Assembly: GCF_963678635.1 (NCBI RefSeq)
Contig: NC_087064.1
Coordinates: 7,355,671-7,419,670 of the forward strand
Direction: 5' to 3'
DNA from: Symsagittifera roscoffensis
Lineage: Eukaryota; Xenacoelomorpha; Acoela; Convolutidae
DNA length: 64,000 nucleotides
Shown one piece after another: positions 8,822-18,128 of the stretch (position 1 is its first letter; each line of letters begins with the position of its first letter). Below the pieces are notes generated by a model, which was not told where the DNA came from, ran no database searches, and saw nothing but the letters and a program-made list of their open reading frames with translations. The translations under genes were made by a program, and so were the position numbers.

Positions 8822-11095
8822 ATGGCAGACCGATTATGGAAATCCGTGCCCGCGGCCCTGAAGAAGCCCACTCTTTATGAGCTGTACAGACGCCTGAGGG
8901 ACTTGGACTACACCCAAATAGACGAGAGAATGGCGGTGATGCTGAATGCCATCCTCCAGTTGGAGGACCAGGGTGAGTGCAGGGAGTCTGCAACGGAGGC
9001 TGTCTTGATGATCGGCTACACCACCGAGGGAATATCGAACCAAGAACAGACCAGATGGTTGTCTTGGAATGTGGATGGAGGAGTAAGGGGTTTTGACTTG
9101 GCAAGGAATCCTGGCCTGAATAACAATACCGAATATGGCGCAGGGGAATTCCCACTACCGACTAGGCCAACAGTAAGATCCACAAGCCAGAGCTCGAGTA
9201 GGGTGCCATCGATGTCACGAACGCAACAGACGACCGAGGCATATCCGGATCTAGGTGTTCTAAAGAAAGAGCTCGAGAAGACGCAGAAGGAAAGGAATAA
9301 GGCGAACCTCGATCGGGATCAGGCAAAGCTGGATCGGGAGAAGGTTCAGCTGGAAAGGGACCAGGCGGTCAACGAGCGAGACCAGGCTCTGAGGTTGCTT
9401 GAGATGCAAAAAGCTGAACATCAACAGGAGTTAAGGGTGCGGGAGAACGCCGCAAATCGTGATCAACTGAGGTCGGAATTGGACAGAATAGAACAACGAC
9501 AACGCGACCTTGATGCACAGAAGGGAGCCAGGCCGAAGGAGCGAGTGGTCACCAGCTCGAGGCCAGAGTCACGTATGGAGGTGGATGAAGCCCCCAGAGC
9601 AAGAGCACGGTTCAACCTTGACCGCGAGGCCCGAGAACACATGAGTGAAGGGTTGGAAGTTTGGATACCGAATGACGCAACGTCTTCCTTGCGTAGCCTA
9701 GAGACGCAACCCATACGCCCACTGATGGATGTGGAGCTGCCGGGATATACCCCAACCTCGACCTCGAGTGACAGTCAGGTGAGCGGCGGCTCATCGCGTC
9801 TGAGAGAACTGGGCGAGAGATTGCGACAAAAGAGTCGTGAGAGTTCGGCAAGACCGGAGCTTCCCCCGACGTGGAGGGAACAGCCGGTTAGGAGTGTCGT
9901 GATCTCGAGTTATAAGAAGAATACAGAGGGGAGGTACCACAGGCACAATCGGCTGGACTGGAGTGCGGAGCAGAAAGCTAGGAGAGACTGCTTTCATGAT
10001 GCGGCCTGGGTGCAGTACTTGGCGCCACCCCGGGTACCAGAAGGTGCGGTTCACTTAATCGTAGGGGACAGCCTGGTGCGGGTGTTGACCCGGATCCGAT
10101 CGCACTGGCAGACGGGAATCTTGAGTTTCGCTGGAGCTGCCACGCCACAGATGTTGGCAACGCTTGACATGCTGGGGATGACCAAAGTATACACGGTGAC
10201 CCTGATGGTCGGGACCAACGATGTATCAAGGGGCGAAGCGAGGAAAATAACAAGGCTGCACGATAAGGTGAGCTGCCTTCTTGAGGAACTGAGGATTCAG
10301 ATGGACCCCATCCTGTTGACGATATGTACTGTCCCCTACAACATGATGTTTGATCAGCACGCCTTGGAGATGAACGAGAAGGTGCGGAACCTAAACAAGG
10401 TGATAAGAGACATCCACCGGAAGAGTGTGCTCCCTGTCAGACTGTTGGACGTGGCAGAGCGCATGGAGAAAGAGGGATTCCCTGAAGACACCTCCAGTGA
10501 TGGAATCCATTTTGATAGACCAAGGGGAGCAGAGTGGCTAAACGACGTCTTCCAAGAACACATAAACGCGCTAGAGGCGGATCTGCTAGAGACGGCCCAA
10601 TTCACATTAGGACCACCTCCGAAACCACCATTCCTTGCCTCAAGGGCCTTGTCTGGTCGCTTGGGACCGAGAGTTGACACTAGAGACAGTTCAAGGAGCA
10701 GCCAGACCAGATTGCAGAGTGCCACGCCAATGGAGTCTGAGGAGGTGACGTCATCAACACCTCCAGGCTCGGCGATATCCTCAGTGGTAGTGGCAGAGAG
10801 CAAACGGGAAAAGAAGTCTATGGAGACCGCTCGCTTGAGATATCCTGAGAAGGTGAAAGAACTGGATCTAGAGAGTTTGGAATGCAGGCGAGAATTGGCG
10901 GAAACCCTGGGGATTGAACGAGTGTCGCACGAGGATTTGAATAGGCATCATTGCGTGGACTGGTTGAAAGCTCATGAGGCGCACTTCTCGAGAGCGAAGT
11001 TGATGGAGACCACAGACCTGACTGGAATTCCCACAAAAGCGATCATGGGACCCATTAACTACAGACCTCTCAAGCTGTGGGGAGTCCTGGATTAA
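8822..11095 (+). CDS. ORF2 part 1: coiled-coil plus SGNH/GDSL-type hydrolase domain (element A)
   Basis: The start ATG at 8822 (context AAGAATGG) agrees with the ORF2 starts of B and C. After a conserved N-terminal domain (8850-9180) comes a long charged coiled coil with repeated RDQA words (about 9240-9540), a disordered linker, and an SGNH hydrolase fold. Block I is GDSLVR (GDS at 10064-10072), block III is GTND (10211-10222) and block V is DGIHF (10499-10510); together they supply the Ser, Gly, Asn and Asp/His residues of the family. Such esterase domains occur in ORF1 proteins of some CR1-like LINEs, also beside coiled coils. The substrate is unknown; I see no signal peptide or membrane segment. 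The frame stops at 11095, where element B continues, so the break is either a frameshift or a shifted ORF boundary. Confidence 0.85.
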   Translation: MADRLWKSVPAALKKPTLYELYRRLRDLDYTQIDERMAVMLNAILQLEDQGECRESATEAVLMIGYTTEGISNQEQTRWLSWNVDGGVRGFDLARNPGLNNNTEYGAGEFPLPTRPTVRSTSQSSSRVPSMSRTQQTTEAYPDLGVLKKELEKTQKERNKANLDRDQAKLDREKVQLERDQAVNERDQALRLLEMQKAEHQQELRVRENAANRDQLRSELDRIEQRQRDLDAQKGARPKERVVTSSRPESRMEVDEAPRARARFNLDREAREHMSEGLEVWIPNDATSSLRSLETQPIRPLMDVELPGYTPTSTSSDSQVSGGSSRLRELGERLRQKSRESSARPELPPTWREQPVRSVVISSYKKNTEGRYHRHNRLDWSAEQKARRDCFHDAAWVQYLAPPRVPEGAVHLIVGDSLVRVLTRIRSHWQTGILSFAGAATPQMLATLDMLGMTKVYTVTLMVGTNDVSRGEARKITRLHDKVSCLLEELRIQMDPILLTICTVPYNMMFDQHALEMNEKVRNLNKVIRDIHRKSVLPVRLLDVAERMEKEGFPEDTSSDGIHFDRPRGAEWLNDVFQEHINALEADLLETAQFTLGPPPKPPFLASRALSGRLGPRVDTRDSSRSSQTRLQSATPMESEEVTSSTPPGSAISSVVVAESKREKKSMETARLRYPEKVKELDLESLECRRELAETLGIERVSHEDLNRHHCVDWLKAHEAHFSRAKLMETTDLTGIPTKAIMGPINYRPLKLWGVLD

Positions 11096-14000
11096 TAGCA
11101 GAACCTCCCAAGCACCGAACTAGCATCGCCAGGATCAGGTTGGCAACCCCGGCACAGTTAAAGGTGGTAGACAAGCTACTCAATCCGGGAGGAACGGGAT
11201 TGCCAGATGCCGCTTACGAAGGCTTGAAATTGGCCGAAGATCCCAGGTACGGGAAGCCCTGTGGGAGTACCCAGCTGGCCAAAACCCTGGCAGTTTATGA
11301 TAGAGCAGATCCAGCTGCTGCGAGAGTAGTCATTGTGGCGGGATCAGACTTCGAAGGAACTTCTCCCAAGTTGTTCTGGCCGGAGACTTTAATATACTCT
11401 TTGCCAGGAGCTGAATTAAATCAGATGTTAACTCTGGTGGTGGCAATAAAGTCGGAGATGCCCTGTGAACCTGAGCTGCTATTGTTTGCAGGAATGAATG
11501 ATCACCTGCACGCGATGGGACTTCTTGAGCAACTAAAGGGCGATGAAATTCCGACATCGAGGAAGATATGGGAAGCCATTCAAGCGTTGTTTGCGGCGAT
11601 GAATGAAGTGCAAGAGAATGTTGTCTCGAGATTCGGGTCCAAGACGAAGGTGGTGTTTACCACATCCCCTGGATACGCGAATATGCCACCCGCCCTACAG
11701 TTCGTGTACGCGGTCTTGATCCTGATAGCAGAAGGGAATGAATGGCGGATTCTAATGGCAGCTCCCAATCGGGAGTTGGAGCCATCAAACCTGAGGCTTC
11801 GCAAGTCAGAATTGGCGGCGGCATGGGCGGACATATCTCATGCACTGAGGGGCTTTTATGGACTAGCCGACATCCTGATCGTATTAGACGAGGTGCTCTT
11901 GCTAGAGATATCGAACTTTGCCAGGCAACTCAAGTTCAGCCCAGTCATCGGGGACGATCACCCGGCGATAAGCAAATTAACGGCCAGCTTGTGGTTTCGG
12001 AGTATGGATGTGAAGATCACAAACTCCACCAGCAGGTCTAGAGGTCCCAGTAACGAGAGAAGAAATGTGGCCGAGACAGAAAAGCAATTAGAATCGATGA
12101 TATATCGTTTGACTCAAGAGAATGGCTGGTGGCCATTTTTGACACCAAGGCTGGAGAACGCCACAAATAAGACAAGGGAGGAAGCACCACCCCTCGTGAA
12201 ACAAGTCTGGAGTTTTCTGGAGAAACAACTGGAGCTGGCCGAAACAAGAGACATGACGGTGGCTAGATTTGTCTCGGCCGCCAATGAGGTGACGATTGGA
12301 GGGTTCTGGAGAGAGCACGCCAAAGGCGAATTAAAGACTAGGAGGGATTACGAGATTCTCAAGTTCTTGAGTCCTTGCTGGGAGAAGGAATTCTTGGCAG
12401 GAATATTCGGTACCACGGCGACTATCTTTGGAGCCTTCGTGCAGGAGATACTGGGCATGCCCATCAGCCTGCTCTTGGCCCTGTATTTGGTCTACCCCAG
12501 ATACTTGTTCAACATGGGCCCAGCATACATGTTTAGTCGGGGAGTGGAGACACTTCGAGTTGATGGGTACCTGGCACTAGTACTCTTGACCCATGGGGAT
12601 TTGGTGTCGTTTCATCGATTAATGGAATATGGAGAGCCTCTGTCTATGGGGAGAGTCCACACGAGCATTGAAACCAGCTCCTACAAGTGTGCCGCAGGGT
12701 TGAAGACGTTGCTAGTACAATACCTCATGATGCAAAATCGGCACATGACGGGTGAAGATGAGAATCCAACTTCGAGAGAAGAATGGAAGAAGACGAACAG
12801 AGGGATGCCTCTGCTGGCGGACCTATGCCTGGCAATGAGGTCGGACCCAATGGGGATAATCCGGGGCCTAGAGGAGGTGGTGACCTGCATTTATGGTCCA
12901 GCAGTGACGTACGCGTTCCCAGACCCCCTGGTGACAACGTATCGTCACTCTGTAACGCACTTGAGTCTTATCAGTATACTGGATGGGACGGCGTTAAATT
13001 GGTGTCAGCAGGAGGTGCTCAGAGGGCGAATGAGCAACACGGTACTCTTTGGAAAGGTGAAAGATGCCGAGCTAATAGTGTACAACTTCAGGGGGCAAAT
13101 GCAATGTAGAATGGGAGGCAAGCGAGAGGGTCCCATCGAAATGTATCCCAAGTTCTGGAACTTGAACCCATTGACGGCGGACGGACGAGAAATCTTGAGA
13201 ATTCCTGCCTGGAAGGAGTGCTTCGCACTGGTGAAGAGGGAGCTGGAGACCATAATGGAGAAAGAAATCCTCCCAGCCACCATGCCTGAGTTCCCAATAG
13301 TCAGGAGGATGACCTTAGGAATGAACAGTCCCTTGGTAGTTCCCTCCATAATGGCGAGGATGACGACAGAGGAAACGCAGAAGGATTTCACTGATGGCTG
13401 GGACCCCCTGTTCATCGGCTACACGGCGGCGGTCTACTTCCATACCAGCGAGATGAAGGTAAATTCGTGGACGACGCAAGCGAAAAAGAGTAGAGGTTCA
13501 CAGCCCCCCGGATATGAGGTGCGGAAGGTCTTGAGAACTCTAGAGAAGGAGGGACTTGAGAACATGCTACCCATATGGGATGATGGCAGGATGATCGTGA
13601 TGGAGGGGCACGTCGCATTGGTGGACGACATGAAATTTGCCACGAGAAAATATAAGGCACCCTATGGCTTGGAACAGGTGGAAATAAGACAGGAGGGAAC
13701 AGAACTAGATGCAGCAGGTCAACTGCATGTAGCACTGACGGAATACAAAAAGCTGGATCCTACGACACCATCACCACTGTCCGTGGACACGCCTGGAGAC
13801 AAGAGGAGTGGACCCGTCGAGGACCGATTTAAGAAAATTCTCGAGAGAAGGAGACATGAGTCAGAAGAAGAGAGTATGGATGAAACTCTCAGTGAAGCCG
13901 GTGAAGACATGGAAGTGGGGAATACGCCTGAACCAGGGCCATCAGGGGAGGAGCTCACCACTCAAGAGCTGTTGAAAGACTTGAGCGAGGAGAATTGGGC

Positions 14001-14964
14001 AGATACTGCCACACCACCCCTGATTCCGTCCCCCCGGAAGGATCTGGAATTGCCATTGGCAAGTGAGACCTTCAATATGGGGATGATACTCTTGAGCTCG
14101 GAGGAAAGGGAAAAGAACACTTTCGAAGGGAACAGGGACATATTCCTGGGATCACTGAAGGACGATGCTTGGCAGGAGTTCTTGGAAGAATTCAATCAAG
14201 AAGTGGGCAGCGAGACGACGCTGGACAAATTCAAGGAGGAACTGTGGGACACAGTCGTAAGATTTGGAGAACCGCTTCTGATAGGAACGGGCCTGGATGA
14301 GAAGGCGAGAAAAGAGCTACTGAGCAAGCTGGTAGAGCTGAGGAATTCACGATCGAAGACTAGAGAAGAAAAATGTGAGGACAGCTCTACTCGGAGACAA
14401 AAAACTGTAGATAAAATGGTTGATGATATAAAAAGGGATAAGTTTGGGACTAGTAATATGATTAAAAGTACTAATATCCTTAAGGCTCGAGCAGGGGGGA
14501 GGCAAGAGTTGGAAGGAGTGGATGGAGAGGTCGAATCAGTGATGGTAGCCACAACACCCTCAAGTAGAGATGTGAAGACTCGCAAGAGGAAGAGAGAAGT
14601 GGAAGGATTGGGTAGTCCTTCAGTGGATGCTGTTTCGGAAGGAAACTTGAGAGAGACGGCGCCCATGGTTTTGGCTCGATGCAAGACGGCGGCATACAAG
14701 AGCAGCTCGGAGCTCAGAAGACCACTTGAAGTAGAGAGGGAAATAGAGGTTTCCACCAGTTCGACATCGGAGGAAGACTTCAAGCCTCAGAAGATAAACG
14801 TGAAGAGAGGTTCAACGAACGGACAGACATGGGAAGTAGATGTCGGCAAAGAATGGATCTCGAAGGCACACCAGGCCACGGGCAAGCGAGTGACAAGTGA
14901 TCCATTGGAGAGGAACAAGACGAGGAACACCTCCCGGAGTGGTGGTTGGCCCTTGAAACATTGA
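11077..14964 (+). CDS. ORF2 part 2: degenerate SGNH-like domain and conserved unknown region (element A)
   Basis: The frame overlaps part 1 by 19 nt and opens with GTG, not ATG, so it is best read as the continuation of one ORF after a frame change. Its first 350 residues contain VIVAGSDF (about 11329), AGMNDHL (about 11492), TSPGYA and a conserved VLDEVLLLEISNFARQLK block; the first two resemble SGNH blocks I and III and suggest a second, non-catalytic copy of that fold. The next 500 residues are conserved with B and C but match no family I know. From about 13740 the sequence is low-complexity and acidic, then basic, and poorly conserved. No zinc finger or clear membrane helix was seen. Function unknown. 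Confidence 0.75.
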   Translation: MGSPGLIAEPPKHRTSIARIRLATPAQLKVVDKLLNPGGTGLPDAAYEGLKLAEDPRYGKPCGSTQLAKTLAVYDRADPAAARVVIVAGSDFEGTSPKLFWPETLIYSLPGAELNQMLTLVVAIKSEMPCEPELLLFAGMNDHLHAMGLLEQLKGDEIPTSRKIWEAIQALFAAMNEVQENVVSRFGSKTKVVFTTSPGYANMPPALQFVYAVLILIAEGNEWRILMAAPNRELEPSNLRLRKSELAAAWADISHALRGFYGLADILIVLDEVLLLEISNFARQLKFSPVIGDDHPAISKLTASLWFRSMDVKITNSTSRSRGPSNERRNVAETEKQLESMIYRLTQENGWWPFLTPRLENATNKTREEAPPLVKQVWSFLEKQLELAETRDMTVARFVSAANEVTIGGFWREHAKGELKTRRDYEILKFLSPCWEKEFLAGIFGTTATIFGAFVQEILGMPISLLLALYLVYPRYLFNMGPAYMFSRGVETLRVDGYLALVLLTHGDLVSFHRLMEYGEPLSMGRVHTSIETSSYKCAAGLKTLLVQYLMMQNRHMTGEDENPTSREEWKKTNRGMPLLADLCLAMRSDPMGIIRGLEEVVTCIYGPAVTYAFPDPLVTTYRHSVTHLSLISILDGTALNWCQQEVLRGRMSNTVLFGKVKDAELIVYNFRGQMQCRMGGKREGPIEMYPKFWNLNPLTADGREILRIPAWKECFALVKRELETIMEKEILPATMPEFPIVRRMTLGMNSPLVVPSIMARMTTEETQKDFTDGWDPLFIGYTAAVYFHTSEMKVNSWTTQAKKSRGSQPPGYEVRKVLRTLEKEGLENMLPIWDDGRMIVMEGHVALVDDMKFATRKYKAPYGLEQVEIRQEGTELDAAGQLHVALTEYKKLDPTTPSPLSVDTPGDKRSGPVEDRFKKILERRRHESEEESMDETLSEAGEDMEVGNTPEPGPSGEELTTQELLKDLSEENWADTATPPLIPSPRKDLELPLASETFNMGMILLSSEEREKNTFEGNRDIFLGSLKDDAWQEFLEEFNQEVGSETTLDKFKEELWDTVVRFGEPLLIGTGLDEKARKELLSKLVELRNSRSKTREEKCEDSSTRRQKTVDKMVDDIKRDKFGTSNMIKSTNILKARAGGRQELEGVDGEVESVMVATTPSSRDVKTRKRKREVEGLGSPSVDAVSEGNLRETAPMVLARCKTAAYKSSSELRRPLEVEREIEVSTSSTSEEDFKPQKINVKRGSTNGQTWEVDVGKEWISKAHQATGKRVTSDPLERNKTRNTSRSGGWPLKH

Positions 14965-15635
14965 AAGAAATGGAGGACTGCTGGAAGAAGTTGGACAGTG
15001 GAGTAGCTCGCAAGCGACGCAATTGGGCCACCCAGCAAAAGGCCGAGGTTAATAGAATAGAAATGGCAAATCATCTGAAGAGGTCCTGGCAGAGTTTGTT
15101 GAAGGATCATTTTGAAGAAGCAATGAGGACACCCTCATCAGCACCACCATTAATGGCGAATCCCTTCGTTAGAACTGCAGGACAGTTAATGTTCACCTGG
15201 AGTCTGGTGGGGATAGAGTTGGAAACACTGACCTCGTATGACAGGCTGAAGTTGGGAAGCAAGAAGCTAGATGTGTATCAGGCACTGATGCAACACGTAG
15301 CCAGGGACAACTCAGGCTTGAGCCTGGCTAGAAGAAAGGATGCCACGTGTTTCTTGAGATGGATAATGTCGATGATGTCTGATAGCACCATCCTGGCATG
15401 CCAACAGAGAGCAAGCGTAAGCAAAACCATAGAAAAAAGAGTCTCAACGGTCATCTTGAACGTGTATCAGAGCACAGGAATAGAAAAGGAAGAGGGTTCC
15501 AGACTATCCCTAGAGAACCATAGGAAGCTAGACGAGGTACGGAGGTTTTATAATAAGAAGTTCGAAGAAGAACATGATGTTCACCGTAACCTGGCCTCGT
15601 CAGAGCAGTACTCGAGGCTCAGCGAGAAGGGGTAA
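14946..15635 (+). CDS. ORF2 part 3: fragment of the ORF2 protein (element A)
   Basis: A 229-codon frame opening with TTG, shifted relative to part 2. The change of frame must lie between about 14895 and 14950, because the upstream extension of this frame meets a TGA near 14895. Its content, an alpha-helical charged region with FEEAMRT and LEEVRRF-like words, matches the end of the B frame 43896-46439 and the start of 46440-47993. It ends in TAA at 15633-15635, in the same frame as part 4. The stop is absent from B and C, so it is a private nonsense mutation. Function unknown. Confidence 0.7.
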   Translation: MALETLKEMEDCWKKLDSGVARKRRNWATQQKAEVNRIEMANHLKRSWQSLLKDHFEEAMRTPSSAPPLMANPFVRTAGQLMFTWSLVGIELETLTSYDRLKLGSKKLDVYQALMQHVARDNSGLSLARRKDATCFLRWIMSMMSDSTILACQQRASVSKTIEKRVSTVILNVYQSTGIEKEEGSRLSLENHRKLDEVRRFYNKKFEEEHDVHRNLASSEQYSRLSEKG

Positions 15636-15644
15636 TACCAATAT

Positions 15645-17699
15645 GTGTCTGGAGTGATGGGAATGGCCTACAACCCCTTCTTAGACTCGGAAGCTGGAGG
15701 CGCCCACAGGAACCATGAGGTAGCGGAGCTACTGAAGTTTTGGACAGAAAGAATAATGGAAATAGACGCGGTGGAAAAAGAGGGGCCGAGCCTGGGCCTG
15801 ATTCTTGAGAAAACACCAGAGGTGGTGAGCATACCGCATTCAAACAAGAGAGTTGAAGTGAACATGGGCGATGGAAATGGCTTGTTAACCACGAACTTGG
15901 GAGTGGTATGGAAGCTATTAAGACCCTCCTGGTGTCCACATCCCCACGCGAGTCTGATCGAAGAAACCACCGAGCGAGTGAGGTTAGTACCAACGGAAGA
16001 TGAAGATCTGGCAAAGTTGAGTGTGCTGCATAAGCTAATTTCACCTCAGATGCAAGAGCCAAGCGAAAAGACTAGTAATCCCGGGTCAGCAAAAAAATTG
16101 GAGCCGGGTAGCTGTCTGGATTCGACGTGTGGAAACGGAGAGCACACCTGCGATGGACGGTCATGCGTTAGAATACTGTCATTTCAAAAAGAAGACCTGG
16201 TCACTTGGTTCGAAGACATAACAGAAAGGGAGAAAAGTGAAGTGCAAATAGTAGCGGAGTGTTACGCGAGAACCACGGTGAATATAGCGACAGCTCTCGG
16301 ATTCTTCTCGAGAATGTGTAGTCTGCAGTCACTGGAAAGACTAGAATCTGAACATCATTTAGTGACGGCGTTGAGCGTAGAATCATGGCCCGGGGTGTTG
16401 CAGGTGACTCAAAAACACATCCGGAGCTGGAAGGTTGGTCTCGAGGCGGAAATGAGATTTCCCATGAGCGAAGCTTATGGCTTGCCATTGAACGCGAAAT
16501 CGCTGATAGGGTCAATGATGGCCAACTTGTGCGGAAGTCACTACCCACTGCACATGGTGATGGTGGAAGCATCCAGCCAGAGAGTACTGGTGGACAAGGC
16601 CTTCTCAGTGCCCAAGTGCGTGAGGTTGGCTCGGATATCGCATCACTCGCACAAGTTGTTGAGAAAAATCAGAGGGACAGTACCAAAAGAATTGAGAGAT
16701 GACTTGAGTGAAATCTGGGGAGAAGAACTTTTGAAGTTGGAGAGAGAGAACACAAGCGATCACGAGAGACAAAACGTGATCGGAAAACCTGTGGGAAGTG
16801 CTCCAAACCTGGAAGATAACGACACGATGCATGAGAAAATGATGGAGCTTGAGCCTCTCTTGGAAGCCTCGGGGGAGCGTAACCTCAGGAGCATTGAAAT
16901 CACCCATGGAGAATGCCCATGCCACTGTTTAGTGCAAACGGTGTGGTATCCAGATCACAAGAACCTTTGCCTGGTGTGGGATATGGAAGAAATCCGGTCG
17001 ATCGGACTACCGGATCACCGACAGAAGGTGACGATCTTGGTAGTGAGTACGATCTTGGCTCTGAGATGGATAGAAGAGAATATAACGAAGTATCGGGAAG
17101 CGGGGACGCCAACGGCAGAGTCAATATACGCGATAGACTACAGTAGGAGACTCGAGTTGTTTGAGACTGCGTGCAAGGTATTCGCCATACCAACGGAAGT
17201 CAGACATGTCTGGAGCCGTTTGAGGTACTTCCCATGGTTTCGGGCGACGCTGACGTCCTGGTTGTACATGACAACGAAAGATCACATGAGAAAACATCAA
17301 AAGGAGTATCGACAGTTCCAGGCCGAGATTGGGCCGGAAGCTTTCAAGAGACCCCTGTTAACCCATCGTAATGCAATCACGACAGGATGGAAGAGAGTGG
17401 GTAAAATGTCTAGAGACAATACCAAGGCGAGGGAATCGATACTAGAGGAGGACCTGGCGAAGAACGTGAGCTTGAGCCTGCACAACTCCTTTTGTTTGAA
17501 CCGGGAATCTAGGGTGAAGGCACTACCCAACCAAGCAAAGAGGTTGCAAGAGCAAAGAGAATGGATGCGATCCTACGAACAGCTGAAGGCTTGGGAGGAG
17601 ATTGTGATTAGCTCCGATGATGAAGAGGAACTGCTGAGACAGTTTGCCGTATCTAGTACTTCAGGGTGTAGTACCTCCAAGGCGAAGAGTGCGAGATGA
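15645..17699 (+). CDS. ORF2 part 4: conserved C-terminal region of ORF2 (element A)
   Basis: It continues part 3 in the same frame after the TAA; the VSGVMGMAYNPF block begins right after the stop. Conserved features shared with B and C: KPSWCPHPHA-like block, a Cys-rich stretch (about 16114-16167) with four Cys spaced C-x4-C-x6-C-x4-C, VEVFPGVLQ-like block, and FSVPKCVRLAR. Shared with B only: a CPCHCLVQT block near 16917, WFRATLTSWLY, and an HNSFCLNRES block close to the C-terminus. The Cys/His content suggests metal binding, but I recognise no family. It ends at TGA 17697-17699 with an acidic tail. Confidence 0.75.
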   Translation: MSGVMGMAYNPFLDSEAGGAHRNHEVAELLKFWTERIMEIDAVEKEGPSLGLILEKTPEVVSIPHSNKRVEVNMGDGNGLLTTNLGVVWKLLRPSWCPHPHASLIEETTERVRLVPTEDEDLAKLSVLHKLISPQMQEPSEKTSNPGSAKKLEPGSCLDSTCGNGEHTCDGRSCVRILSFQKEDLVTWFEDITEREKSEVQIVAECYARTTVNIATALGFFSRMCSLQSLERLESEHHLVTALSVESWPGVLQVTQKHIRSWKVGLEAEMRFPMSEAYGLPLNAKSLIGSMMANLCGSHYPLHMVMVEASSQRVLVDKAFSVPKCVRLARISHHSHKLLRKIRGTVPKELRDDLSEIWGEELLKLERENTSDHERQNVIGKPVGSAPNLEDNDTMHEKMMELEPLLEASGERNLRSIEITHGECPCHCLVQTVWYPDHKNLCLVWDMEEIRSIGLPDHRQKVTILVVSTILALRWIEENITKYREAGTPTAESIYAIDYSRRLELFETACKVFAIPTEVRHVWSRLRYFPWFRATLTSWLYMTTKDHMRKHQKEYRQFQAEIGPEAFKRPLLTHRNAITTGWKRVGKMSRDNTKARESILEEDLAKNVSLSLHNSFCLNRESRVKALPNQAKRLQEQREWMRSYEQLKAWEEIVISSDDEEELLRQFAVSSTSGCSTSKAKSAR

Positions 17700-18114
17700 G
17701 TGGGTGGCTCGTATGGATCTTGAGTCTTGAGAGGGGAAAGGGGGCTTGAGCGTGGATCCGGGTGAAACTTGGATTCACGAAAAAGAAGTTTTAACAAAGC
17801 AAATATTGTTATTAATATACTATATTTATTATATAAATCAAAATGCTGCATGACAATTTCCTGATTGAATAGGACAAAAGAAATTTTAAATGATTGGCTT
17901 GGAAAGCAAGAATTCAAGGGTGCAGGTGTGTGCAGATTTTGATTGCTGTTTAGCGATAGTGTGAAAATTTTACATGGCTGTGAATTTTGGGGTGTAGATA
18001 AGCTTAAGTCTGCTGCAAACTTCTGTAAATGACCACTGGCACTGTATCTTGAGTAACACTCGGTTTTCTGGGACTCACTGGCAGAAGACAGCACGCGATG
18101 AGGACATCGATCTC
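17700..18114 (+). other. 3' untranslated region of element A
   Basis: Non-coding, AT-rich in its first half, with no ORF conserved in the other copies. It leads to the purine-rich tract before the 3' LTR. Confidence 0.7.
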
Positions 18115-18128
18115 GAGTCCGGGGAGTA
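18115..18128 (+). promoter_or_regulatory. Putative polypurine tract of element A
   Basis: GAGTCCGGGGAG followed by TA lies directly upstream of the TG that opens the 3' LTR. Element B (49564-49577) and element C (19331-19318, minus) have CTGTCCGGGGAG plus TA at exactly the same place. The position is that of the plus-strand primer; the purine run (GGGGAG) is short for a PPT. Confidence 0.7.

Noticed and set aside
11077-11095. Programmed frameshift between ORF2 parts in element A
   Set aside because: Element B is continuous here, and no conserved slippery site is visible; a mutation is the simpler explanation, though not proven.
12400-12600. Hydrophobic stretch in ORF2 as a membrane anchor or envelope-like protein
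   Set aside because: The hydrophobic run is short and interrupted by charged and aromatic residues, with no signal peptide or cysteine-rich ectodomain; it looks like a buried helical region.
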